Shown: positions 16,380-23,341 of the stretch, piece by piece
Numbering within the stretch: the first letter of the stretch is position 1
Layout of the letters: each line of letters opens with the position of its first letter
NCBI GenBank assembly: GCA_003533545.1
Contig: DQEK01000423.1
Span: 1 to 24,999 of the forward strand
Length of the DNA stretch: 24,999 nt
Direction: 5' to 3'
DNA from: Acidobacteriota bacterium
Lineage (GTDB): Bacteria; Acidobacteriota; Vicinamibacteria; Vicinamibacterales; UBA8438
Program-made: the position numbers and the translations under genes
The notes under the pieces: generated by a model
What the model was told of the DNA's origin: nothing
The model's database searches: none
What the model saw: the letters and a program-made list of their open reading frames with translations, nothing else

Positions 16380-17201
16380 ATGAAGCAGTTGGCCGTTGCA
16401 TTCTTGTTCGTTGCGGCGTGGGCCCTCCCATTTGCGCCCGTCGTTGCAACCGCGCCATCCGAACCGGACGTTGAGGTCGAGGCCATCATCAACAAAGCGC
16501 TCGAACGGGCAACCTGGGCACAGGAACAGAATTTCGAAGCCCGCTTCCGCCACTCGATGACTCAACGCGCCCGCAAGTTCAACGGCGACGGGGAGGTCAC
16601 TGAGGACGAGACTCTGGCCTACACGGTCGAACCGTACCAGGGCGTCCCCTACGCGAAGCTACTCACGAAGGATGGTGAGCCAATTGCGGGGGATGACCTG
16701 AAGGACGAAGAAAAACGTTGGGAAGACTTCCTTGAAATGCTCGCAGAACCCCCAAAGGAAGAGGAAGAAGAGGAGGACGAGAACAGCATCATCTTCAACG
16801 AAGAGCTGCTTGAGCGATTCACGGCCGAGCTGACCGGCATCCAGGACCTCCGGGGGCGCCCAACTTTTGTGCTCGAGTTCGAACCCAGATCAGGAAAGCT
16901 GCCGGAGCGACGACAGATGGACAAGGCATTGAACAAATCGCGAGGGCAGCTGTGGATCGACCAAGAGACCTACGAAATCGCCAAAGTGAACTTCGAGATG
17001 AAGGAACGAGTGCGACTCTGGTGGGGCATTCTCGGCAGCATCTCTGAGGTAACAGGGCAGTTCGAGCGTGAACCGGTTGCGGACGATGTGTGGCTGAACT
17101 CCAAAGTCGACATGTACTTCCATGTGCGGGTGCTGTTTAGCACATCCAGGCGAGGCCAGACCACGCTCTGGGACGAATTTGAACCTGTCCCCAACGAATA
17201 A
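16380..17201 (+). CDS. Exported LolA-like / outer membrane lipoprotein-sorting-like protein
   Basis: ATG 16380 is preceded by GAGGAG at 8-nt spacing and begins a signal peptide (MKQLAVAFLFVAAWALPFAP, cut near VATA), giving 273 residues; the frame upstream to 16311 is not needed. The mature part starts with an amphipathic segment and then beta-rich sequence with Trp/Tyr residues typical of LolA-like half-barrels (GQLWIDQETYEIAKVNFEMK; VWLNSKVDMYFHVRVLFSTS). At about residues 124-138 an acidic run of consecutive Glu and Asp forms a charged loop. No catalytic motif is seen. The fold assignment is tentative, based on strand pattern and gene size. It is 83 bp after the cupin gene. Confidence 0.65.
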   Translation: MKQLAVAFLFVAAWALPFAPVVATAPSEPDVEVEAIINKALERATWAQEQNFEARFRHSMTQRARKFNGDGEVTEDETLAYTVEPYQGVPYAKLLTKDGEPIAGDDLKDEEKRWEDFLEMLAEPPKEEEEEEDENSIIFNEELLERFTAELTGIQDLRGRPTFVLEFEPRSGKLPERRQMDKALNKSRGQLWIDQETYEIAKVNFEMKERVRLWWGILGSISEVTGQFEREPVADDVWLNSKVDMYFHVRVLFSTSRRGQTTLWDEFEPVPNE

Positions 17202-17309
17202 ACTCCACGCCGCCTACAGTCGTGAGGTTCTCACCGTAGTGACTGACACGCAGGACTGTTCGTTCGTCCAACGACTTAGGTGGAGTGCTGTAACCCAAGG
17301 AGGTGTCTC

Positions 17310-18143
17310 GTGAGGCGCACTTTTTCGATCACGTTGGCCGGACTTATCATCTCGACGCTGCTCGGTGACATTGCAGCGGCCCAAACACAATACGTTCGCT
17401 ATTCCCAGAACGGCGGCACGGTTTCCTGGGGCGTCATAGAGGGTTCGACAATTCACCAACTGAGCGACGCGCCGTATTTGGAGGGTACGACCCGGACCGG
17501 TCAGTCGGTCCAGCGGTCGTCCGTAAAGCTCGAAGCTCCGGTCGACCCCAAGTTGGTGTTCATGACCGCATTCAATTTCCGCAGCCATATCAGCGGCGAC
17601 CCAGCCGAGTATCCGGGGCTGTTCCTCGTTCCCGCCAACTCCATCGTTGGTCCGGAAGACCCAATCGTCAGGCCGGCTGAGTCAACGAATCTCCATTACG
17701 AAGCGGAGCTGGTGTCTGTGGTCGGAAAACGCGCCGAGAACGTGTCGGTTGAGGATGCGCCCGAGTACATCTTTGGGGTGAGCGCCGGTAACGACGTGAG
17801 TGAGCGGGTATGGCAGGCCAACGACATCCAGTGGGTCCGCGCGAAGGGAAGCCGTGGATTCAACGCGGTCGGGCCGGTCCTGGTCGAGGGCTTGGACATG
17901 AGCAACCTCGAAATCGTGGGTCGACACAACGGCGAACAGCGACAGCACGGCAACAGTTCTGACCTCATCTTCACCATGGCCCACATGCTGAGCTACATCT
18001 CAACCTACGTCACCCTCGAACCGGGCGACCTGATCTGGTCCGGCACCATGGGTAGTACCCAGGCCATGGAACCAGGTGACACTTACGAGGTGGAGGTCCA
18101 AGGGGTCGGTGTGTTGAGCAACAAGGTCGTGCAAGGCAAGTAA
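17310..18143 (+). CDS. Exported fumarylacetoacetate hydrolase (FAH) family protein
   Basis: GTG 17310 is fixed by a perfect AAGGAGG 6 nt upstream (17297-17303); the frame extends to 17280 without need. The 277-residue product opens with a signal peptide (MRRTFSITLAGLIISTLLGD, cut after IAAA). The rest is a full FAH domain: NFRSH (His93) in place of the common NYxxHxxE, metal-binding YEAELVSVVG (Glu131, Glu133) and GNDVSERVWQ (Asp162), KGSRGFNAVGP (179-189), and EPGDLIWSGTMGS near the C-terminus. FAH-family enzymes cleave C-C bonds or decarboxylate/isomerise 2-keto-enol acids and are usually cytoplasmic; this one appears to be periplasmic. The metal ligands look intact, so it is probably active. 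Substrate unknown. Confidence 0.87.
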   Translation: MRRTFSITLAGLIISTLLGDIAAAQTQYVRYSQNGGTVSWGVIEGSTIHQLSDAPYLEGTTRTGQSVQRSSVKLEAPVDPKLVFMTAFNFRSHISGDPAEYPGLFLVPANSIVGPEDPIVRPAESTNLHYEAELVSVVGKRAENVSVEDAPEYIFGVSAGNDVSERVWQANDIQWVRAKGSRGFNAVGPVLVEGLDMSNLEIVGRHNGEQRQHGNSSDLIFTMAHMLSYISTYVTLEPGDLIWSGTMGSTQAMEPGDTYEVEVQGVGVLSNKVVQGK

Positions 18144-18349
18144 GACCCTCGGGGCAGGGGCCCGGGAAGTCGACACGGATGCTGACCCGCCTCCCCGCAT
18201 CCCAAGCACTTGAGTTCTCTCTCGCCCGCTTGGGGTAGGCACCGCCGGAGGTCCGGCACGCCGACACTCGAGTTCACGGGTCAACAGTGTCGTCTGTCTA
18301 CGCCAAGCGCACCAGCGGCCGGAACCGTCAGAGCGTCGAAAAGGAGGGG
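18144..18349. other. Intergenic region between convergent genes
   Basis: A 206-bp stretch between the FAH gene (+) and the phosphodiesterase gene (-). GC-rich with short self-complementary pieces (for example around 18147-18165), but no hairpin followed by a T-run, so I do not call a terminator. No convincing small gene was seen. Confidence 0.4.
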
Positions 18350-19885
18350 TTACTGCCGGCGGGTGACCGTATGGTCCAGATATATCCGACCGTCAATCTC
18401 AGACAGTACCGCAGTCAGCGAATAGGTTCCGTCCGCATTCTCTACGCGCACCTCAGAGGTCGCCCCCGAGGCGGCAGGCGTCGTTTCGCCCCGCAATGCT
18501 TCTCGCAACACCCGCCCCTGCATGGACGAAGGTGCATCGAGACCCAGTAGATGAAGGAACGTCGGCGCGAAATCAACGTTCCCGCTGGGCGCCTCGACCG
18601 CGACTCCTTCTCTCAGGGCCGGCCCCCTGGCCACCAGCACGTTGTGGATATCGAAGGGGCTAGAGCTACCGTGCCCGGCGACACCTCCCTGCGCTGAGGT
18701 GCCAGCGAAGCCAAACTCACCAACCGTGTCAGTCCAGTCGGCCGAGAACAAGATTTGTGCAGCTCGATCATGTCCCCATCGGGCTAGGTCGAAGGACAGG
18801 GTGCCGGGAACCCACCCCTCGTGCGCACCCGGGGTAACCGCCCTGGTGAAAATCGCGCCGACGCCCTCAGCAGCCTGCAGGGCGGCAACTACATCCTCTA
18901 CCGTCCCTCGGTCGTCATCTTTGACATAGATAGCGCCCGCGCCCGCGACGATGCGGGGCGTCCCGTCATCAAGCGTGCCGGAAAACGGCGCGAGCAGTGC
19001 CTGAAGGTCCACCGCGCCCGTGTGCTCAGAAAACCCATGGTCCGACGTCACCCAGATATTTGTCGTATCCAAGAGTCCCATCGCCGCGAGGCCATCCTGA
19101 ATTCGCTGGACCTCGGCGTCGAGGCGGAATAACGCCTCCGCTGTCAGCCCGTGACCAATGCCATGCTGGTGCGCGGTCGTGTCGGGATCGCTCAGCCACA
19201 TCAAAGTGACCGACGGGTCAGTCTCTGTAAGGGCCACCTCCAGGAACGCATCGACGATCCAGCGATTCCTCTCATGGTTCGGCGTATCGGCCTCCGGAAC
19301 CGGCCCGAGGCGCTCCACGGCCTGCTCGTAGACTGTACCGGGAAGCCCGTATTCATGGTGTAGCAAAACACCACCAGCTACCGTGTGGTTCAGTAGATAC
19401 GACGATCCGCTGGAACCCGAACTCGTGACCAGCAGACGCTTTCCCGCGGTTTGGAGCACCTCCCCGAGAGTCGTCGACGTTAGTAGTGGCTCGCCGGCCG
19501 CCTCGATTCGAAGCAAGTTGGCGCGGTCACTCGTGCTAAGAAAGCCACTTGGGTCAACGTCCGGAAAAAACACCGCATTCCCCATGAGCCCATGTGTCTC
19601 AGGGTAGGCGCCCGTCGAGATCGACGAGGCGTTCACCCGTGTGACGGTTGGGTAGACGGCGTGGTGCTGGGTCATGACAACCCCCCGTTGACCCAACGCG
19701 TAGAGCGCTGGCATCAGCGACGGCGTCACGTAATCGGGTCGAAGCCCGTCGAGCACGATGAGCAGGTGGCGCTCAGACCGGACCGATGCGGGAGGCTGGC
19801 TGCCGAAGTCCACACCCCCACACGCGGTCCAAGTCAGACCACACAAGAGAATCAACAATACGGGGATAAGGCGCGAGTGTCGCAT
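18350..19885 (-). CDS. Exported alkaline-phosphatase-superfamily nucleotide pyrophosphatase/phosphodiesterase
   Basis: 511 residues from ATG 19885. The N-terminus is a signal sequence ending in LTWTAC, so Cys22 could be lipidated, although Trp at -3 makes a poor lipobox. The catalytic fold is clear: VLDGLRPDYV (metal Asp46), YPTVTRVNASSISTG (nucleophile Thr82, Asn85) as in NPP-type phosphodiesterases, MWLSDPDTTAHQHG (Asp/His metal ligands), VTSDHGFSEH (Asp/His), and a late GVAGHGSSSPFDIHN supplying the last His. The arrangement fits PF01663 (ectonucleotide pyrophosphatase/phosphodiesterase) rather than classical PhoA. Probably periplasmic or a lipoprotein. No Shine-Dalgarno is seen. A small ORF and a hairpin lie upstream on the same strand. 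Confidence 0.88.
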   Translation of the reverse strand: MRHSRLIPVLLILLCGLTWTACGGVDFGSQPPASVRSERHLLIVLDGLRPDYVTPSLMPALYALGQRGVVMTQHHAVYPTVTRVNASSISTGAYPETHGLMGNAVFFPDVDPSGFLSTSDRANLLRIEAAGEPLLTSTTLGEVLQTAGKRLLVTSSGSSGSSYLLNHTVAGGVLLHHEYGLPGTVYEQAVERLGPVPEADTPNHERNRWIVDAFLEVALTETDPSVTLMWLSDPDTTAHQHGIGHGLTAEALFRLDAEVQRIQDGLAAMGLLDTTNIWVTSDHGFSEHTGAVDLQALLAPFSGTLDDGTPRIVAGAGAIYVKDDDRGTVEDVVAALQAAEGVGAIFTRAVTPGAHEGWVPGTLSFDLARWGHDRAAQILFSADWTDTVGEFGFAGTSAQGGVAGHGSSSPFDIHNVLVARGPALREGVAVEAPSGNVDFAPTFLHLLGLDAPSSMQGRVLREALRGETTPAASGATSEVRVENADGTYSLTAVLSEIDGRIYLDHTVTRRQ

Positions 19886-19916
19886 CGTTGCGCGCCGCTA
19901 TATTTTAGATGGGTTT

Positions 19917-19942
19917 ACACCCGAGGCCGGGCCTCCGGGTGT
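19917..19942. repeat. GC-rich hairpin between the small ORF and the phosphodiesterase gene
   Basis: ACACCCGAGGC (19917-19927), a CGG loop, then GCCTCCGGGTGT (19931-19942). The arms pair along 11 bp with one bulged base. It sits 18 bp after the stop of the 36-residue ORF and 31 bp before the phosphodiesterase ATG, in minus-strand terms. There is no T-run on either side, so it could be an attenuating or stabilising RNA structure rather than a standard terminator. Confidence 0.5.
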
Positions 19943-19960
19943 CTCGAGAGAGGAACCCAG

Positions 19961-20071
19961 TCAGCGCTTGACAAGGCCCACAACGAAACAGACCAGGACG
20001 ACCGTGAACGGAACCACCGCACCGGCGGCGAAAAGCAAGGTGGCGAGAGAACTGGGCGCTTCCGGCGGCAT
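19961..20071 (-). CDS. Small single-helix membrane protein, 36 residues
   Basis: ATG at 20071, TGA at 19961-19963. TAGGAG sits 7 nt before the ATG, and a consensus TATAAT lies upstream at 20117-20112 on the same strand, so the leader would be about 35 nt. The product begins MPPEAPSSLATLLFAAGAVV and continues with a Val/Phe/Leu-rich run to a C-terminal VKR. This gives one membrane helix with a short outside N-terminus and a positively charged cytoplasmic end. Too short for automatic callers. Not recognised; it precedes the phosphodiesterase gene by 75 bp and might be cotranscribed. Evidence is signals plus hydrophobicity, with no homologue known to me. Confidence 0.55.
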   Translation of the reverse strand: MPPEAPSSLATLLFAAGAVVPFTVVLVCFVVGLVKR

Positions 20072-20263
20072 TGTTAGGCTCCTAGGATGAATCGTGCAAT
20101 TAACCTTGCCGATTATAGGCCAAACAGGCCCGCCCCACTCGCGAGGGCGTTAACCCAGCAGCCCCGGTAAGTTCATGCGCTGGGAAATTCCGCCCATCGA
20201 CGGACAGCCGACATGCCCCGCCCTCGCGACGCGAACCTCCGAGGGGGGTCTGCACCTCGCGTC
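20072..20263. promoter_or_regulatory. Promoter region of the small ORF; 11-bp inverted repeat
   Basis: Contains minus-strand TATAAT at 20117-20112 with no recognisable -35 at the right distance (GAGTGG). TCGCGAGGGCG (20139-20149) and CGCCCTCGCGA (20219-20229) are perfect inverted copies 69 bp apart. They lie between the stop of the SIS gene and the small-ORF promoter and may frame an RNA structure at the end of the SIS transcript. No gene seen. Confidence 0.4.
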
Positions 20264-21523
20264 TTAATGCGACCCGAAAGGGAAAGCGGTCAGCCAGGCG
20301 CGAGCATGATCGAGATCGTCGGTGCGCAGCGAATCCGGGTTGTAGCCGCGCTCGGCGCCAAGGTAATAGCCTAGGAGTTGGAACGCGACCGCCGCCAACG
20401 GCGGCATCAGAATTTCACTAAGAGGCCCGGGCACCGCGATCACGAACGTGGCATCGGGGGCAATGGAATCGTCGCCCTCGACGACCAGCGCCAGACTGGG
20501 CGACCGGGCCGCCCGAGCCGTGCGTACGGCATCGTGCAACCGCCCGTAGGCCTTCCCTGGCGGCGCGATGACGATGCTACCGACGGTCTCCGACAACAGC
20601 GGGATAGCGTTGTGCACATACTCCGCGGGACGATACGCCTTGCAGATCAGACTGCTTTCCTCTTCGACCTTGAGCGCACCCTCACGCGCCGAGAACCAGT
20701 TCGGCCCGCCGCCGACCAGCAACAGCGCCCCCTGGTCCTTAAATGCATTGGCGATCTGGGAAACGTTCAGGTCCTCTTCCTGCAAGAATTGCGCGGCCAA
20801 ATCCGGAAGGTGACCGATTGCTTCACCAAACTCCTGCGCATCGTGAGCGTCGAGCGTCCCTGTCGCCATGCCGATCTCAAGAGCTAGCAGGTACAACATC
20901 ATCAATCTGGTGGTCAGCACCGACACGTCCGGGCCGCACCTTTGACCAGTCGGGAAACAGACGCTCTCGTCACAGAGCACCTCCAACGCGCTGCCCTCTG
21001 TGTTCGTGAGCGCCACGGTCAGCACCCCGAGACGGGTGGCGTGCTTAGCCGCGTCAAGGGTCTCTGCACTCCCGCCTGTAGCTGACTGGAGAATGAGCGC
21101 GGTGGGTTCATGCCCCTGCGACCAGTGATTCGTGAACTCTAACGACTCATGGCTCTCCGTGGTCCACCCGGTCCACTGGCGACACAAAAACGATCCGAAC
21201 TGGGCACCGTGGAAGGCCGACCCGCATCCCGTAAAAGCCAGATGCCGTATCCCCTGTTCGACAAGACGCTGGGCCAAGGCGGCTAAGTCGGGCCGCAGCT
21301 CGAGCACGTGGCGCATCAGTCCGGGCTGATCCCGAACATCCTCAATGAGCAAGTACGGGTGCCGTTGTCTGATCTCCTCAGTGCCCCGGATGCGGGCCCA
21401 CAGCGGAACTTGGGCCAGCTCGCTTTCGAGCCAGGCAGGCATCGGGTCCTCCAACGTCGGCGGTGTAGCGTCAGGATGGCGATCGAGTAACTTCCTCGCC
21501 CAGGCAGGCAGTGTGGGTGTCAT
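20264..21523 (-). CDS. Double-SIS domain sugar-phosphate isomerase/deaminase-like protein
   Basis: 419 residues from ATG 21523. An N-terminal helical stretch of about 65 residues leads into a first SIS domain (LAFTGCGSAFHGA, 96-107; phosphosugar loop SATGGSAET, 147-155). A second SIS domain begins near residue 260 (ALLLVGGGPNWFSAREGALK) with VEEESSLICKAYRPAEYVHN. The second domain resembles the isomerase half of GlmS (ALEGALKLKE) and the AgaS/FrlB group, but there is no glutaminase domain, so it does not use glutamine directly. It could be a ketose-aldose isomerase or a deglycase on an amino-sugar phosphate. Exact substrate not readable. Divergent from the P450 gene across a 439-bp gap. Confidence 0.82.
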   Translation of the reverse strand: MTPTLPAWARKLLDRHPDATPPTLEDPMPAWLESELAQVPLWARIRGTEEIRQRHPYLLIEDVRDQPGLMRHVLELRPDLAALAQRLVEQGIRHLAFTGCGSAFHGAQFGSFLCRQWTGWTTESHESLEFTNHWSQGHEPTALILQSATGGSAETLDAAKHATRLGVLTVALTNTEGSALEVLCDESVCFPTGQRCGPDVSVLTTRLMMLYLLALEIGMATGTLDAHDAQEFGEAIGHLPDLAAQFLQEEDLNVSQIANAFKDQGALLLVGGGPNWFSAREGALKVEEESSLICKAYRPAEYVHNAIPLLSETVGSIVIAPPGKAYGRLHDAVRTARAARSPSLALVVEGDDSIAPDATFVIAVPGPLSEILMPPLAAVAFQLLGYYLGAERGYNPDSLRTDDLDHARAWLTAFPFGSH

Positions 21524-21779
21524 TGGTCAGTACCGGGAAGCAGAGTCAAACCGCGGTCCATCGCAACGGTGCGGCGGTGCATCTTACTACGCTGCTAGCA
21601 TAGGAGACTCTGGGTCATAGGTCCGAGAAACGAGCTTGGTTGGTCAGCGCGGAGCGGCGGGAGACCGGCGGGTCACAGGTCATCCCCTGGCTCAGGCTCT
21701 CCTCCCATGGGCCACAGCTCCACACCGAACACCTAACTCCCCTGACCGGGCGCGCAATCGTCGAGAGAGCAGGAAAGCG

Positions 21780-21808
21780 GCCGGAACACAAAACATTACG
21801 TGTCCGGC
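21780..21808. repeat. Imperfect hairpin upstream of P450 gene
   Basis: GCCGGA plus a bulged A plus CAC (21780-21789), a 10-base AT-rich loop, then GTG TCCGGC (21800-21808). Nine base pairs with one bulge. There is no T-run after it. It lies about 155 bp before the P450 start. Confidence 0.35.
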
Positions 21809-21912
21809 TCATCGCTAAATTACGCCGCCCGCTGGGGAGCGTTACAATTCCCTAGACCTCTGGCGCGACGAGACCCACCCGGGACGGCGGTCTCAGAATC
21901 GCACTCCTCGCT

Positions 21913-21929
21913 TGGTCATTAGATGACCA
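21913..21929. promoter_or_regulatory. Perfect inverted repeat before the P450 start
   Basis: TGGTCAT TAG ATGACCA: seven paired bases around a 3-base centre, ending 33 bp before the GTG start. Size and place suit a binding site for a dimeric repressor of the P450 gene, or a hairpin in its leader. No matching regulator gene is adjacent. Confidence 0.4.
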
Positions 21930-21962
21930 GGATCGGGTGCCGTCACCGATCGATACAAGTTC

Positions 21963-23315
21963 GTGAGCCGACGAGTGCCCGCTCCACCCACCCACCTAGC
22001 TCGCGGCCTGCTGGGAAGTTTGCCCCACTTCCGTCGAGATCCTCTCGGCCTCTTACTTCGCAGCCTCCGAGACTACGGCGACGTGGTGCGCTTCCGGATG
22101 TTCACCTGGTCGCTCATTCTCGTCGCCCACCCGCAACACGTCCGCCGCGTACTGCAGGAGCATGCCGCCAACTACAACAAGCAAACTCGAGGGTTTCAAG
22201 TGCTGCGCACATTCCTTCGAGAAGGTCTGCTGACCAGCGAGGGCGAGCATTGGCTGCGCCAGCGGCGCATCCTGCAACCTGGCTTTCACCATGATCGGAT
22301 CGCCGGTTTTGGGACCACGATGACGCGGGCGACCGAGGACCTAGTGAATCGGTGGTTGCGTGCCGGGACCGACACAGTCGATATCACCGCCGACATGATG
22401 CGGTTGACGCTGCGGATTGTGGGAGAAACGCTCCTGAGTGCCGATGTCAGTCAGGAATCCGACCGCGTCGGGCGGGCGCTACACGTCGCGGTGCACGCTG
22501 CGAACGACGCCATCGGCCAGGTCATCGCCCCGCCCGCATGGTGGCCCAGTCAACGGAACCGGGCCCTGCGCGACGCCCTGCAGACACTCGACGCGGTGAT
22601 CCTCGACATCATCAGCGCTCGCCGCCGCGCCGACGAGCCAACTGATGACCTACTGTCGATGTTGATGCAGGCCCGCGACGAGAACACCGGCTTGGGCATG
22701 AGCGACGCACAGCTACGCGACGAAGCAATGACGATCTTCCTAGCCGGACACGAAACGACGGCTATCGCGCTTGGCTGGACATGGCACCTGCTGGCAACCC
22801 ACCCTGACGTCAGACGACGTGTCGAAGAAGAGGTGGATGCGGTGCTGGGCCAGCGCCAACCCATGGTCACAGACCTGCAGCAGCTCTCATACATCGAACA
22901 GGTCGTGAAGGAATCAATGCGGATCTACCCTCCGGCCTGGGCAATCTCCCGCTGTGCAATTAAAGACGACGTCATCGGTGGGTTCCGAGTTCCGGCTGGG
23001 TCAACTATCCTTATCAGCCCCTATGTGACGCATCGCCACCCCGAGTTCTGGTCAGATCCGGAGCGGTTCGACCCCGATCGATTCGACCCGACGCGCTCCG
23101 TCGAACGACCACCGTTCGCTCATTTCCCGTTCGGTGGAGGGCCTCGCCAATGTATCGGTAACAGCTTCGCGATGATGGAACTAGTGCTCGTAGTAGCGAC
23201 GATCACCCAGCGCTGTCGGTTGGACCTACCACCCGGTGGGAACGTCGTCGGCACCCAACCTTCCATCACCTTGCGTCCAGCAGAGTCGATCCGCATGCAC
23301 GTGAGCGCTCGTTAG
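21963..23315 (+). CDS. Cytochrome P450
   Basis: A 450-residue soluble bacterial P450, a haem-thiolate monooxygenase that needs external electron donors; no ferredoxin or reductase gene is in the window. I-helix oxygen-binding motif AGHETTA (261-267), K-helix ExxR as ESMR (317-320), and haem loop FPFGGGPRQCIGNSFA with Cys397 as thiolate ligand. The N-terminus (LGSLPHFRRDPLGLL) and C-helix WLRQRRILQPGF resemble the group of bacterial P450s related to CYP102/CYP4-like fatty-acid or terpenoid hydroxylases; substrate is not determinable. GTG 21963 is the first in-frame start and has no clear Shine-Dalgarno, so the exact start is uncertain. No membrane anchor is seen. Confidence 0.94.
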   Translation: MSRRVPAPPTHLARGLLGSLPHFRRDPLGLLLRSLRDYGDVVRFRMFTWSLILVAHPQHVRRVLQEHAANYNKQTRGFQVLRTFLREGLLTSEGEHWLRQRRILQPGFHHDRIAGFGTTMTRATEDLVNRWLRAGTDTVDITADMMRLTLRIVGETLLSADVSQESDRVGRALHVAVHAANDAIGQVIAPPAWWPSQRNRALRDALQTLDAVILDIISARRRADEPTDDLLSMLMQARDENTGLGMSDAQLRDEAMTIFLAGHETTAIALGWTWHLLATHPDVRRRVEEEVDAVLGQRQPMVTDLQQLSYIEQVVKESMRIYPPAWAISRCAIKDDVIGGFRVPAGSTILISPYVTHRHPEFWSDPERFDPDRFDPTRSVERPPFAHFPFGGGPRQCIGNSFAMMELVLVVATITQRCRLDLPPGGNVVGTQPSITLRPAESIRMHVSAR

Positions 23316-23341
23316 AGACACAATCGAGCCGAGTCAAGAAC

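Larger units (their letters stand above)
21524..21962. other. 439-bp divergent intergenic region with inverted repeats
   Basis: No gene is supported here; the open frames at 21615-21855 lack Shine-Dalgarno, start with weak codons and have no family signature. Promoters for the SIS gene (-) and the P450 gene (+) should lie here. A minus-strand TATGCT is present at 21602-21597. Two hairpins are described separately (21780-21808 and 21913-21929). Confidence 0.5.

Noticed and set aside
17203..17285. CTCCAC / GTGGAG pair and GTGAG-GTT-CTCAC hairpin before the FAH gene
   Set aside because: Short arms, expected by chance in this composition, and no T-run or known regulator site.
19967..19972. Plus-strand TTGACA as a -35 box
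   Set aside because: No matching -10 about 17 bp downstream and no plus-strand gene follows; it lies inside the small minus-strand ORF.
21615..21855. Small open frames of 60-71 codons in the SIS-P450 gap, on both strands
   Set aside because: Weak starts, no ribosome sites, overlapping frames on both strands and no recognisable family; they look like open frames in GC-rich non-coding DNA.
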